Counted from the stretch's first letter, positions 9,025 through 18,397 are shown. The stretch: 64,000 nt of DNA from Rhizobium oryzihabitans (GCF_010669145.1 NZ_CP048635.1:992001-1056000), one strand, 5' to 3'. The notes: generated by a model not told the origin, from the sequence alone. Numbers and translations are program-made.

Positions 9025-10745
9025 GCATTCTCCTTGCATCTGTGTTTAAGCATTGCTGTCGTGACCCCGTAAAAGGTCTCCAGTTCGTCAATCAGCCGCT
9101 GCCGTTCCTCTTCCGTACGCCGTTGCGACCAGCCCAGCTCGCGCGCTGCAACGTTCAGGATCGCATCGATCAGATCGGCATCGATGACGCCGGTAATGGC
9201 GAGTGTCGTGCGCCGCAGGACGAGATCGGTCAGGTGCAGGACATGTTCGGAACGGATCAGCCAGACCACCTCTGCGGCCGTGATCGGCAGATTTTCACAA
9301 AGCGGGATGTCATCCGGGCGGCCCCGGCAAAAGCCCATCAATTCTAGCGCGCGTGAACCATAGGCCGAGGCCAGATGCTCGGCCCGCTCCCGGTCGATCG
9401 AGAATTCCTCCGACAGCAGCGCCGGCAGGCGTCCGGCACCGGTGGGGAAATTTCTGCCGCCGCCGATTGGACGGTTCATGGTGCCGGCCAGCCGCTTGCG
9501 CCCGAGAAAAGCCAGAACCTCATCGGTCACCTGTTCGCCAAAGGCTCTGAACGTCGTCCACTTGCCACCGATCATGCAGAGCTGCGGCGGATCGCCCTCA
9601 ACGCGGTGGATGAAATGGCTGCGGGATATTCTTCCGGTAAACGCTGCATCACTGCGCGGCAGCGGGCGTATGCCGCTGAAACTGAAGACGATGTCGGAAT
9701 GGTCGATGGTAATTTGCGGAAAGACCTGACGGATCGCGTCGAGAATATAGTCGCGTTCCTCCGGTTCGCATCGCACCCGTGCGGGGCGATCCACCTTGAT
9801 ATCCGTCGAACCTGCGAGAACCCGGCCAAGATAGGGAAAAAGGATACAGACGCGGTTGTCGGCATTTTCGAAAAAAATCATATGGCTGTTCAGGGCCTTG
9901 AGAAGCGCCTCATTGGCGAGGATCAGATGCGATCCCTTGGTGCCGGAGACGGTCGGTTTTGTTTTTTCCGCAGTCGGGGCGGCAGTCAGCGTGCCAATCG
10001 TCTCGTCGATCCAGGCGCCCGTCGCATTGACGATGATCCGTGGCCGGATGGACATGGTTTCATCCGTACCCTCGATCCGAAGACGATACTCCTCACCAGA
10101 ACGGACCATTTCGGCATAGTTGAGCGCAATGCTTTGCGGCGCATCGGTGCGGGTGTCGATCAGAAGTTCAAGCGCAAGCCGTTCGGGCTGGCTGATCCAG
10201 GCATCATAATAGGTTGCCGAATATCTGATGTCAGGCGTCAGGCCCGGCCAGCGCTCGAGTGTCTTGCCCGCGCTGCGAAACTCATGACGGGGAAGGATGC
10301 GGTTTTTGCGGGTAACGAAGTCATAGAGCATGAGGCCCGCCTTGATGGCGAGCGCCCCCCGGCTGGCTGGCTTCCCGCCGGACCCGACAAAGGTTGCGGC
10401 CGCATTGAACAGCCCGCTGAAAGTCGAGAAAATGGGTATCGTCGTCGGCAGCGGATGAACCATATGTGGGGCCAGCGTCAGAAGCGCATCACGTTCCCGC
10501 AGCGATTCCGCAACGAGGCCGAATTCGCCATTTTCCAGGTAACGAAGGCCACCATGGATCATACGCGAAGGGGCGGCGCTGCAACCGGAGGAAAAATCAT
10601 TGCGCTCGACCAGAAGCACCCGCAGCCCCTGCAGGGAAAGATCGCGATAGGCGGCAATTCCGTTGATGCCGCCGCCGATGACGACGGCATCGAAATCACC
10701 GTCAAGCCGGATGCGGCGCAGAGCGTCCTCGCGAAAACTGGGCAT
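9021..10745 (-). CDS. FAD-dependent glycerol-3-phosphate dehydrogenase-like (GlpD/EryB family)
   Basis: A 574-residue flavoprotein. The FAD dinucleotide motif GGGING is at about residues 24-29 (AVVIGGGINGIAAYRDL), followed by the family sequences RMIHGGLRYLE and GTKGSHL. Length and motifs match membrane-associated GlpD, which passes electrons to quinone. A second, canonical GlpD lies in the glycerol operon at 31023-32534, so this copy has probably diverged to another polyol phosphate, as EryB has for erythritol 4-phosphate. It is translationally coupled to the aldolase gene. The 122 bases between the reductase stop and this ATG hold a small hairpin (10754-10772). Confidence 0.88.
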   Translation of the reverse strand: MPSFREDALRRIRLDGDFDAVVIGGGINGIAAYRDLSLQGLRVLLVERNDFSSGCSAAPSRMIHGGLRYLENGEFGLVAESLRERDALLTLAPHMVHPLPTTIPIFSTFSGLFNAAATFVGSGGKPASRGALAIKAGLMLYDFVTRKNRILPRHEFRSAGKTLERWPGLTPDIRYSATYYDAWISQPERLALELLIDTRTDAPQSIALNYAEMVRSGEEYRLRIEGTDETMSIRPRIIVNATGAWIDETIGTLTAAPTAEKTKPTVSGTKGSHLILANEALLKALNSHMIFFENADNRVCILFPYLGRVLAGSTDIKVDRPARVRCEPEERDYILDAIRQVFPQITIDHSDIVFSFSGIRPLPRSDAAFTGRISRSHFIHRVEGDPPQLCMIGGKWTTFRAFGEQVTDEVLAFLGRKRLAGTMNRPIGGGRNFPTGAGRLPALLSEEFSIDRERAEHLASAYGSRALELMGFCRGRPDDIPLCENLPITAAEVVWLIRSEHVLHLTDLVLRRTTLAITGVIDADLIDAILNVAARELGWSQRRTEEERQRLIDELETFYGVTTAMLKHRCKENA

Positions 10746-10867
10746 AGAAATACCGTTCGCTGGCTGATGACCAGCGTCCCAATGTTGTTGACCGTTTAAA
10801 GCGACGAGAGAAAAGGGTGGCGAAAATTATGCTGTATTCGCCGGAAACCCCGCCTCAGCTACATGTT

Positions 10868-11866
10868 TCAGGCATCGAGCCCCACGAGATGCTCCGCGAC
10901 CCCGGCGCTGATGAGAGCCAGTTCACCATCCGTCAGTGGCAGGCGTGCCGCAGCGGCGTTTTCAACCGCCTGAGCCGGATCGCGCGCACCACACAATGAG
11001 AACGTTATGCCAGGCTGGGCGATCGTCCAGGCAATCACCACCTGCGCAATCGACGCTCCATGCGCCTCGGCCACGGGTTCCAGCGCGTGCATCAGCCGCG
11101 CGATCTTCTCGCGATTTGCCTGGCTGAAGCGCGGGTTGCCGTTGCGCTGATCGTCTTGCGCAAAAACCCGCTCAGGCCCGACCTTGCCGGACAGAAGCCC
11201 CAGCGCCAGCGACGAATAGCTGAGGACCGAGACCGCATTCTTTCGGCAAAGCGGCAGCAGCGTCGTCTCGATGTCTCGCCGCACCATGGAATATTCTTCC
11301 TGAATGGCATCCAGCGCGCCGGTGGCGATATAGGCCGCAAGATCCTCGGGCGAGACGTTGCTGGCGCCAATCGAGCGGATCTTGCCTTCGTCCTTCAGGC
11401 GCACAAGCGTTTCCACCGTCTCGGCAATCGGCGTTGTCGCATCCTGCCAGTGGGTGACGTAATGGTCGATATAGTCAGTTCCGAGCCGCTTCAGGCTCTC
11501 TTCGACCTCGTACCGGATCGAAGCGGCACCGAGATAACGGTGAACGGGCTTGCCGTCCTGATGGAAGAAATAGGCGCCCTCGTTCACATGCCAGACGAGG
11601 CCGCATTTGGTGACCAGCACCACCTTGTCGCGCCTGCCGGCAATCGCCTTGCCGACAATGGTTTCCGCAAGCCCCATGCCATAGGCCGGTGCGGTATCGA
11701 TCAGGGAAATGCCGGCGTCGATGGAGGCCTGGATGGCGGCGATGGACTGCCGCTCGTCGGTGCCGCCCCACATCCAGCCGCCGATGGCCCATGTGCCCAG
11801 TCCCACGGCTGATGCGCTGATACCGCTGCCGCCAATCGTCCGGGTCAATATTGAATTGTCCGTCAC
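10868..11866 (-). CDS. aldo/keto reductase
   Basis: A 332-residue NAD(P)H-dependent reductase. The start is the GTG at 11864-11866, which forms a GTGA overlap with the stop of the SorC gene. The longer in-frame extension to 12010 lies wholly inside that gene and is rejected. The AKR tetrad is visible: Asp and Tyr in LIDTAPAYG, Lys in VVLVTKCGL, His in YVTHWQD. The (beta/alpha)8 enzyme would interconvert a sugar aldehyde and an alcohol. Its place in the operon suggests it reduces an aldose to the polyol used by the kinase, or disposes of an aldehyde made by the aldolase. Confidence 0.88.
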   Translation of the reverse strand: MTDNSILTRTIGGSGISASAVGLGTWAIGGWMWGGTDERQSIAAIQASIDAGISLIDTAPAYGMGLAETIVGKAIAGRRDKVVLVTKCGLVWHVNEGAYFFHQDGKPVHRYLGAASIRYEVEESLKRLGTDYIDHYVTHWQDATTPIAETVETLVRLKDEGKIRSIGASNVSPEDLAAYIATGALDAIQEEYSMVRRDIETTLLPLCRKNAVSVLSYSSLALGLLSGKVGPERVFAQDDQRNGNPRFSQANREKIARLMHALEPVAEAHGASIAQVVIAWTIAQPGITFSLCGARDPAQAVENAAAARLPLTDGELALISAGVAEHLVGLDA

Positions 11867-12837
11867 GAGGTTTCCCCTTCTTCCTGATCCAGTAAATAGC
11901 CGGCGATCGCCTCGTCCACGACGAGCGAGGTCAGATAACGGCCGGCAAGCGTGGCCGCCACCGGTCCGGCCTTGATGGCCCCGGCCGCCACGCCGATGAT
12001 GTTCGGGCACCGGGCAAGCTGCCCAGGGTCCAGCGCCACCACGCGCGAGTTGAGATCGATGCGCGCCAGCTGCCCGTCCGCCATGGTGAGATGGGCAAGG
12101 AATTCCCCGGCAATGCCGGCATCCACCAGCGCCTGCCCGCCACGGGCCACATCCGGCAGAAGATCGTAATAACCGGAGCCGGGCGCCTCCACCGAACCGA
12201 TGCCAACCAGCGCCACCTGCGCCTGCCGCGCCAAGTCGAACACTTCGCGGATCGATGCGACATTCATCAGGAGATCGCGCTGTTCCTCATCCTCGGCAAA
12301 CAGCGGCGCATGAATGAGCGAGGCGCTGCCGCCAAGCTTTTCCGCCAGTTGCGTGGCCAGATGATTGACATCCGTATAGTGCTTGCCCTGTACACCGCCG
12401 GTCAGCGGCACCACCCGCACATCGAAGCGGCGCTCCGCCTCCAGATTGTCGACAACCGCACTTACCGCCTTGCCGCCGGTAATCGCAATCACGTCGCCGT
12501 CGCGGATGGTTTCCAGCAAATGGTTGGCGGCAACCCGCCCGACCATCTGCAGCGCAGTCTCGGGATTGTCGGAAACCGTTGGCGTCACCACCGACTGCCT
12601 GAGGCCGAAACGGCGGGTGATCTCGTTTTCGAGATCCACCAGTCTCTGATAGGGACTGGCGATGGTGATTTTCACCATGCCCGCCTTGCGGCCCGCCGCA
12701 ATCATCCGGTTCACCTTGGTATGGGAAAGATTGAGCCGCTCGGCGATCTCCGACTGCTTCACACCCTCGATGAAATGCAGCACCAGGACGGAGTACATCT
12801 GCCGCTGTTGATCGAAGTCGTCCTTGGTGTCCAGCAT
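11863..12837 (-). CDS. SorC/DeoR-type sugar-binding transcriptional regulator
   Basis: A 324-residue regulator. The N-terminal helix-turn-helix (IEGVKQSEIAERLNLSHTKV at about residues 19-38) is followed by a SorC effector-binding domain, the type found in LsrR, EryD and SorC. The ATG at 12835-12837 is chosen because GGAGAGA precedes it; the ATG 24 bases upstream lacks such a site. It is embedded in the operon between permease and reductase, so it is probably autoregulated. It is the best candidate to bind the GCAATAAATT repeats upstream of the binding-protein gene. SorC proteins usually respond to a phosphorylated sugar made by the pathway. Confidence 0.88.
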   Translation of the reverse strand: MLDTKDDFDQQRQMYSVLVLHFIEGVKQSEIAERLNLSHTKVNRMIAAGRKAGMVKITIASPYQRLVDLENEITRRFGLRQSVVTPTVSDNPETALQMVGRVAANHLLETIRDGDVIAITGGKAVSAVVDNLEAERRFDVRVVPLTGGVQGKHYTDVNHLATQLAEKLGGSASLIHAPLFAEDEEQRDLLMNVASIREVFDLARQAQVALVGIGSVEAPGSGYYDLLPDVARGGQALVDAGIAGEFLAHLTMADGQLARIDLNSRVVALDPGQLARCPNIIGVAAGAIKAGPVAATLAGRYLTSLVVDEAIAGYLLDQEEGETS

Positions 12838-12878
12838 GATCGTCTCTCTCCAGTTACCCATGGCCGCCCAATGGGCGC

Positions 12879-13880
12879 TCAGCGGCGACGCCTGACCAGA
12901 TAGTGGTCGAACAGAACCGCCGTCAGCAATATGCTTCCCCTGATGATGTCCTGCCAGTAGACAGACACGTTGAGCAAGGCAAGCGAGCTGGAGACGACCG
13001 ACAGAAGGATCGCCCCGAGGATTGCACCAAGAATGGTGCCCGAGCCACCCGAAAGGCTGGCGCCGCCGATGACCGCCGCCGCAATCACGTTAAGCTCCAT
13101 GCCGACGCCGAAGCTCGGCTGGGCTGATCCGAAGCGGGCCATGTAGATGACGCCTGCGACACCGCACAGCATCGAACAAAGCGTGGTGGTGGCAAACATC
13201 ACCCGGCCGACGCGGATGCCGGAATAGGCCGCGGCCTTCGGATTGCTGCCGGTATAGAACACCTTGCGGAATGCGGTCGTGCGCCGCAGCAGCAGATCGG
13301 AGAAAACGACAACCACCGCGAAGATGATCAGCACCAGCGGAACGCCGCCTAGTGCGCCCTGGCCGATGAACTTGAATTCCGGCGGCAGCGTGTAGAGACC
13401 GAGCGGCCGGCCGCCCGTTGCCAGCAGGCAAACGCCGCGCGCAATCACCATGACGCCAAGCGACACGATGAAATGATGCAGGCCGATGACCGTCGTCAGA
13501 AATCCCATGGCCATGCCGACCAATGTCGTCAGGCAGATCGCCAGCCCGGCCGCTACCCAGGGATCGACACCGTTGAGGAAAAGCCAGCCAGCCGCCACCA
13601 TGGCAAGGGCCGTGACGGAGCCGACGGAAAGATCGATGCCGCCCGAGATCAGCAGGATCGTCATGCCCACCACGACAATGCTTTCGATGGCGAAAACCAT
13701 CGCCATGGCCCGCAGATTGTCCACTGTCAGGAAATACGGGGATATGAAGGACATCACCGCAAAAAGCGCGAGGATGATGACGATCAGCCCGGTTTCCCGC
13801 GCTTTGAGGGCCGGTTCCCACCAGCCGGTACGGCGAACCGCCACTTCTGCAATGCCCGAAGGTGTTTCCGATGTTGCCAT
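12879..13880 (-). CDS. ribose-type sugar ABC transporter permease (RbsC family)
   Basis: A 333-residue inner-membrane protein with about ten hydrophobic spans and the family signature of CUT2 permeases ([20 protein letters not shown] at about residues 78-97; [19 protein letters not shown] near the end). It is the only permease in the operon, as expected for CUT2 importers, where it acts as a homodimer. It starts 12 bases after the ATPase stop. Confidence 0.93.
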   Translation of the reverse strand: MATSETPSGIAEVAVRRTGWWEPALKARETGLIVIILALFAVMSFISPYFLTVDNLRAMAMVFAIESIVVVGMTILLISGGIDLSVGSVTALAMVAAGWLFLNGVDPWVAAGLAICLTTLVGMAMGFLTTVIGLHHFIVSLGVMVIARGVCLLATGGRPLGLYTLPPEFKFIGQGALGGVPLVLIIFAVVVVFSDLLLRRTTAFRKVFYTGSNPKAAAYSGIRVGRVMFATTTLCSMLCGVAGVIYMARFGSAQPSFGVGMELNVIAAAVIGGASLSGGSGTILGAILGAILLSVVSSSLALLNVSVYWQDIIRGSILLTAVLFDHYLVRRRR

Positions 13881-13892
13881 TTTCCCGCTCCC

Positions 13893-15413
13893 TCAGGCCC
13901 CTGCCGGGCTCTCTGCAATATTGATCGATGCAAGCTGCATGATCTTTTCTTCCGTCATGTCCTCACCAGCAACCTCGCCGGTGATGCGCCCCTCGCGCAC
14001 GACCAGCACACGATCACTGACGCCGATAAGTTCCGGCAGCTCCGAGGATATAACGACCACGCCGACACCTTCGCGCGCCAACTCCCGGATCTGGCGGTGG
14101 ATTTCGGCTTTCGCACCCACATCCACCCCGCGTGTCGGTTCATCGAGAAAGACGACCTGCGGTTCCACCGACAGCATCTTCGCCAGCGCCACCTTCTGCT
14201 GGTTGCCGCCGCTCAGGGTAGAGACGGCGTCACCGACACTGTTCGCGCGCAATTTCAACCTGCGTCCGAGCTCGTCGGCGCGCTTCATTTCCTTGCGCCG
14301 TTCGATGAAGCCCATGCCGTTCGATATCCGGCCGACATCGAGCGCGGAAACATTCGCAGCAATGGACATGTTGAGGAACAGCCCGTCGCCCTTGCGATCC
14401 TCCGACAGATAGACCAGCCCCTCGCGAATGCTGTCGCGATAATCTTTCAGCCGCAGCGGCCGGCCGCGCAGCGCGACCTCGCCTCTGGGTTTCCCCTCCA
14501 GCCGGCAGACCGCCCGCGCGATCTCGCTTCGGCCGGCGCCGATCAGGCCGGCAAGTCCAAGGATTTCGCCGCGGCGCAGATCGAAATCGACATCGAAAAC
14601 GCGCTTTCCTTCGTTCAGCCCCCGAACCGAAAGAATGACCTCGTCCGATTTTTCGTTTTCCGATAGTTTCGGCGGGTAGAGCTTGTCGAGAACGCGCCCC
14701 ACCATGCTGTTGACGACTTCCTCCGGGGAAATCTCCGCAATATTCGCCGTCTTGATGTGGCAACCGTCGCGCATGACCGTGATGCGGTCGCAATGCTCAA
14801 AAATCTCCGCCATCCGGTGCGAGATATAGATGATCGCAATCCCGCGCTCCGCCAGCCGGTGCATGATCCTGAAAAGCGTATTTGCCTCGGTCTCGGTCAG
14901 GGCCGCCGTCGGCTCGTCCAGGATCAGGATACGGCAATCGAGCGTCAGCGCCTTGGCGATCTCGACGATCTGCTGCTGGGAAATCGACAGATCTCCGGCA
15001 CGGCTGGCGGGATCGATATCGCCAATTTCCTTGAGGATGGTTGCCGCCCGCTTGCCGAGGTCGCGATAATTCATGAACCAGGAGCGGCTTTGGCCCGTCT
15101 CCGACATGAACATGTTCTCGGCGACCGAAATCTCCGGGCAGAGCGCGATCTCCTGATGGACGAAGCCGATACCGAGCCGGTTCGCCGCATTGGGCGAAGA
15201 TATCCGCACCGCTTTGCCGTCCAGCAGGATTTCACCGCCATCGGGCTGCAGAATGCCATCGATAATATGCATCAGCGTCGACTTGCCGGCGCCGTTTTCA
15301 CCCGCCAGCGCGTGGATTTCGCCACGCCGCAACTCAAGTGCGGCACTGCGCAACGCCCGCACGGGGCCGAACGCCTTGTGAATATTCGTCATGCTGAGGA
15401 TGACCTCGCCCAT
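13893..15413 (-). CDS. sugar ABC transporter ATP-binding protein (RbsA family, two NBDs)
   Basis: A 506-residue double ATPase. The ATG 15411-15413 is chosen because GGGAGGGG lies just upstream; an earlier in-frame ATG at 15458 would lie in the hairpin region. NBD1 has Walker A GENGAGKST (about residues 38-46). NBD2 has the degenerate Walker A GLIGAGRSE and a normal signature LSGGNQQKVALAK, the usual RbsA asymmetry. It energises the CUT2 permease next to it, for a monosaccharide or polyol substrate. Confidence 0.93.
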   Translation of the reverse strand: MGEVILSMTNIHKAFGPVRALRSAALELRRGEIHALAGENGAGKSTLMHIIDGILQPDGGEILLDGKAVRISSPNAANRLGIGFVHQEIALCPEISVAENMFMSETGQSRSWFMNYRDLGKRAATILKEIGDIDPASRAGDLSISQQQIVEIAKALTLDCRILILDEPTAALTETEANTLFRIMHRLAERGIAIIYISHRMAEIFEHCDRITVMRDGCHIKTANIAEISPEEVVNSMVGRVLDKLYPPKLSENEKSDEVILSVRGLNEGKRVFDVDFDLRRGEILGLAGLIGAGRSEIARAVCRLEGKPRGEVALRGRPLRLKDYRDSIREGLVYLSEDRKGDGLFLNMSIAANVSALDVGRISNGMGFIERRKEMKRADELGRRLKLRANSVGDAVSTLSGGNQQKVALAKMLSVEPQVVFLDEPTRGVDVGAKAEIHRQIRELAREGVGVVVISSELPELIGVSDRVLVVREGRITGEVAGEDMTEEKIMQLASINIAESPAGA

Positions 15414-15443
15414 AACGCCCCTCCCGAACATGGCTTCCCTTTT

Positions 15444-15469
15444 ACCGGCGAGGCGCAAACCTCGCCGGT
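15444..15469 (-). terminator. intercistronic hairpin after the binding-protein gene
   Basis: A perfect 10-bp stem (ACCGGCGAGG at 15444-15453, CCTCGCCGGT at 15460-15469) with a 6-base loop, between the binding-protein stop and the ATPase start. There is no U-run, so it looks like an RNA-stabilising or partial attenuation element that favours the binding-protein message. Confidence 0.6.
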
Positions 15470-15483
15470 TTCAGGGCGGCGCC

Positions 15484-16497
15484 TTAGCGCCCCTTCATAT
15501 AGTCGTTGAGATCAAAGGAAGCGGCGTTCGCCTTGGTGATCACGGCGAAACCATTGTCCATCGAAGGAACCTGCATCGGGTTGAAACCGGACACCTTGTA
15601 GTCGTTGAAAGGGTCGATCAGGTCCGAATGGGCACCCAGGAAGGTGTTCATGAAACCCATGAAACCCTGAACGCCCTGATTGGGATTGACGGACATGTAG
15701 ATATTGCCCTGCTTGATATGCTCCAGCGTCGCCGGGGTGATATCCGCATGCAGGATCAGGACCTTCTTCTTTGCCTCGAGAACCGCAGCCGTCGCGCCTT
15801 CGGCAGAGCCGGCCTCGGGTATCCACAGGGCGCCCAGATTGGGGTTGGCCTGCAACATGGCGCCGACTGCCTGATAGGCGAGGTTCGAATCCTGATTGGT
15901 CGCCTGACGGCCGACCAGCTTCATCTCCGGATAGGTGCGTCCCATATAGTCGATGAGTGCGGTGACGCGCAGATCGTGATTGCTCTGTCCCGGATTTTCA
16001 AGGACAGCATATTCACCTTTTGCGCCGAGCTTCTTGACGATCTCGTCGGCCGCGAATTTCGCCTCGGCGACATTGTCCGAAGTAATATAGGCGGTGCGTT
16101 TCGACTTCGGCGAATCCGCCGCAAAAGTCGTCACCGAAACACCGGAGCCGATCGCCTTGTTGATGGGCTCGATGAACGGATCGGCCTGCATCGGATGCAG
16201 CAATATGCCCTTCGGCTTCTTCACCAGCTCCTGCTCGAAGGACGCGATCTGCTTGGTGATGTCATATTCCGGCGTGCCGGTGAAAACCGCTTCACAGCCG
16301 AGCGCCTTGGCGGCCTGCTTGAAACCCTCGAAGACCGGCACCCAATAGGGGTGGCTGGAAACCATGACATTCATCACATAGGTCTCGCCCGGTTCGCAGG
16401 CGAATTTGCCCGCGGCAGTGGCCGGAGAACCGGCAATAGCGGAAATGGCCACGGCAAAAACACCCGCGGCAACGGTCGATTTCAGAAAAGCCAACAT
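15484..16497 (-). CDS. ribose-type periplasmic sugar-binding protein
   Basis: A 337-residue type I periplasmic binding protein (RbsB/LsrB class). The signal peptide is about residues 1-29 (hydrophobic core AAGVFAVAISAIAG, cleavage near ATAA-GK). The mature protein begins with a cysteine-containing segment and has typical alternating lobes (VMNVMVSSHPYWVPVFEGF; ILLHPMQADPF). It delivers the substrate to the CUT2 permease and is the first gene of the eight-gene catabolic operon. The promoter and repeated operator-like motifs lie directly upstream. Confidence 0.92.
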   Translation of the reverse strand: MLAFLKSTVAAGVFAVAISAIAGSPATAAGKFACEPGETYVMNVMVSSHPYWVPVFEGFKQAAKALGCEAVFTGTPEYDITKQIASFEQELVKKPKGILLHPMQADPFIEPINKAIGSGVSVTTFAADSPKSKRTAYITSDNVAEAKFAADEIVKKLGAKGEYAVLENPGQSNHDLRVTALIDYMGRTYPEMKLVGRQATNQDSNLAYQAVGAMLQANPNLGALWIPEAGSAEGATAAVLEAKKKVLILHADITPATLEHIKQGNIYMSVNPNQGVQGFMGFMNTFLGAHSDLIDPFNDYKVSGFNPMQVPSMDNGFAVITKANAASFDLNDYMKGR

Positions 16498-16525
16498 ATT
16501 CCCCTCCCAAGGACAATGACTTAGT

Positions 16526-16636
16526 CCGCAATAAATTTTATTCGATGTAATTTATTGCATGTGACTTGAGATATCTGGAAACCGAACGCACGTCAATGCG
16601 CTTGAATTTTATTTTTGGTAGTGAAATTTATTGCGG
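16526..16636. promoter_or_regulatory. operator-like repeat set at the sugar/polyol operon promoter
   Basis: Three copies of one motif lie just upstream of the binding-protein gene. CCGCAATAAATTT is at 16526-16538, its partial inverse AATTTATTGC at 16549-16558, and the full inverse AAATTTATTGCGG at 16624-16636. The first two form an inverted repeat with an 11-base gap, and the third lies about 80 bases away. This spacing suits a tetrameric SorC-family repressor binding two sites with looping. Assignment to the SorC protein of this operon is inference. Confidence 0.6.
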
Positions 16637-16771
16637 TCCGCATGAGAAATTCTAGGACGCGTCAGTTTGACAAGCTGTCGCTCGCAGATTTCCGCACGTC
16701 GAATGAGCCTACCTGAAGGTTCGAAAGGGAAAGAAAGTAACCTTGGCCAAAAGCCGGCCGGAAACGAGAAA

Positions 16772-16797
16772 AGGGTCTCTGATTGCTCAGAAACCCT
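16772..16797 (-). terminator. tRNA-Val terminator
   Basis: An 11-bp stem with one G-U pair (arms 16772-16782 and 16787-16797, loop TTGC) lies 16 bases past the tRNA 3' end and is followed on the minus strand by TTTTC. It is the likely factor-independent terminator of the tRNA transcript. The region 16637-16771 shows nothing else recognisable. Confidence 0.6.
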
Positions 16798-16812
16798 TTT
16801 CAAAAATTCGGA

Positions 16813-16887
<75 letters not shown>

Positions 16888-16968
16888 TCCGTGGCGGCGG
16901 ATAGACCACAAAACCGGTTCATGCGTCAACTGCTTTTTTTCGGTTTTATGAAGGTTTTTTGAGACCCC

Positions 16969-17334
16969 TTACGCCACAAGGAGTTTGTTCACCTCATCCA
17001 CCAGATCGCGCAGATGGAAAGGCTTGGAAAGCACCTTGGCGTCCTTCGGTGCCTTCGAATCGGCGTTCAGCGCGACGGCCGCAAAGCCGGTGATGAACAT
17101 CACTTTCAGGTCGGGATCGAGTTCGGTCGCACGACGGGCCAGTTCGATACCGTCCATTTCGGGCATGACGATATCGGTTAGCAACAGCGAGAAAGGCTCT
17201 TCGCGAAGCCGGTCATAGGCGCTGGCGCCGTTGTCGAAGGAAGAAACCTTGTAACCGGCTTTTTCCAGCGCCTTGACGAGAAAGCGGCGCATGTCGTTGT
17301 CGTCTTCAGCGAGAAGAATTTTCTGATTCATCAT
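16969..17334 (-). CDS. cpdR: CpdR-like single-domain response regulator
   Basis: A 121-residue receiver domain with no output domain. The acidic pocket DDND (about residues 11-14), the phospho-acceptor Asp in LLLTDIVMPEMDG (about residue 54) and the conserved lysine in LSKPF are all present. The sequence matches CpdR of alphaproteobacteria, which acts through the CckA-ChpT phosphorelay and, when unphosphorylated, directs ClpXP to degrade cell-cycle proteins at the pole. It lies between tRNA-Val and a divergent amidohydrolase gene. No gene partner is nearby, as is usual for cpdR. Confidence 0.88.
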   Translation of the reverse strand: MMNQKILLAEDDNDMRRFLVKALEKAGYKVSSFDNGASAYDRLREEPFSLLLTDIVMPEMDGIELARRATELDPDLKVMFITGFAAVALNADSKAPKDAKVLSKPFHLRDLVDEVNKLLVA

Positions 17335-17420
17335 AAGTGACCGTAACTGCTCAATGTTTGAGATACCCTAGCCCGATTATAGGATTTTCACGGTAAATAT
17401 CATGTGAAGACGAGAATCGG

Positions 17421-17432
17421 TATAGCGCTATA
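17421..17432. promoter_or_regulatory. 12-bp perfect palindrome in the cpdR divergent promoter region
   Basis: TATAGCGCTATA lies about midway in the 178-base gap between cpdR and the amidohydrolase gene. It could be a dimeric regulator site. No family is assigned. Confidence 0.3.
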
Positions 17433-17512
17433 TGGGCGATAGTATGGACTTGCCGCACTGTAACTGGCAACATGATCATCCTGATTGTTTGCGACATGGT
17501 AAATGGGTCTGA

Positions 17513-18397
17513 ATGGACTGGGTAACGGGTGAGTACGAGCTGTTTGAAGTAACGGAACCTGCCGTTCAAACCCTGCCATTTGTCTATAATTCACCCCATA
17601 GCGGTCGCTGTTACCCGATCTCCTTTCTGGAATCGGCGCGGCTCGATTCGCACGAGATCCGGCGCTCGGAAGACCACTTCGTCGACGAGCTGTTCGCCGC
17701 AGCGCCCGAAATCGGCGCGCCGCTGTTGAAGGCGAATTTTCCCCGCGCCTATCTCGACGTCAATCGCGAACCCTACGAGCTTGATCCGCGCATGTTCGAA
17801 GGCACCCTGCCGCCCTATGCCAATATAGGCTCCATGCGGGTGGCCGGAGGCCTCGGAACGGTGCCGCGCATCGTCGCCGAGAACATGGACATCTATGCCC
17901 ACCGTTTGCCGGTCGATGAAGCGCTGTCGCGCATCGAGACGATCTACAAACCCTACCACGCCTGCCTGCGCAGGCTTCTCTCCCGCACCCACGCCAATTT
18001 CGGCATGGCGGTCCTGATCGATTGCCATTCGATGCCGGGCAATATCCGGGTCGCCGGCTCGAACCTGCGGCCGGACGTGATTATCGGCGACCGTTACGGC
18101 ACCAGCGCTTCCCAGGAAGTTTCCCGCGCTGCCCTGCATTTTCTCGAGGAACTGGGTTTCATCGCGGTCTGCAACAAGCCCTATGCCGGCGGTTTCATCA
18201 CCGAACATTACGGGCGGCCGATCCGCTCTCTCCACGCGCTGCAGATCGAGGTCAACCGCGCGCTTTACGTCGATGAAAAGACGCTTTCGAAAAAAGCCGA
18301 TTTCCCGGCCATCCAGGCATCGCTTGAAATCTTCATGCGCCAGCTCGGCGCCTTCGTTTCGGATTACGCGATCGAGACCTCGCTCGCCGCCGAATAA
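17513..18397 (+). CDS. N-formylglutamate amidohydrolase family protein (HutG-like)
   Basis: A 294-residue zinc-hydrolase-type protein of the FGase family. Recognisable family segments are VYNSPHSGRCYP (about residues 24-35), the DVNREPYELD region (about 85-94) and VLIDCHSMPG (about 168-177), whose His and acidic residues probably bind metal. Members hydrolyse N-formylglutamate to formate and glutamate in histidine degradation, but many are of unknown specificity. No hut genes adjoin it here. The ATG has only a weak ribosome-binding site (GGGTCTGA), and no better start is in frame. Confidence 0.82.
   Translation: MDWVTGEYELFEVTEPAVQTLPFVYNSPHSGRCYPISFLESARLDSHEIRRSEDHFVDELFAAAPEIGAPLLKANFPRAYLDVNREPYELDPRMFEGTLPPYANIGSMRVAGGLGTVPRIVAENMDIYAHRLPVDEALSRIETIYKPYHACLRRLLSRTHANFGMAVLIDCHSMPGNIRVAGSNLRPDVIIGDRYGTSASQEVSRAALHFLEELGFIAVCNKPYAGGFITEHYGRPIRSLHALQIEVNRALYVDEKTLSKKADFPAIQASLEIFMRQLGAFVSDYAIETSLAAE

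Noticed and set aside
11867..12010. Longer start for the aldo/keto reductase at 12010
   Set aside because: The added residues are out-of-frame translation of the SorC gene. The GTG at 11866 overlaps the upstream stop as GTGA and gives a normal AKR start.
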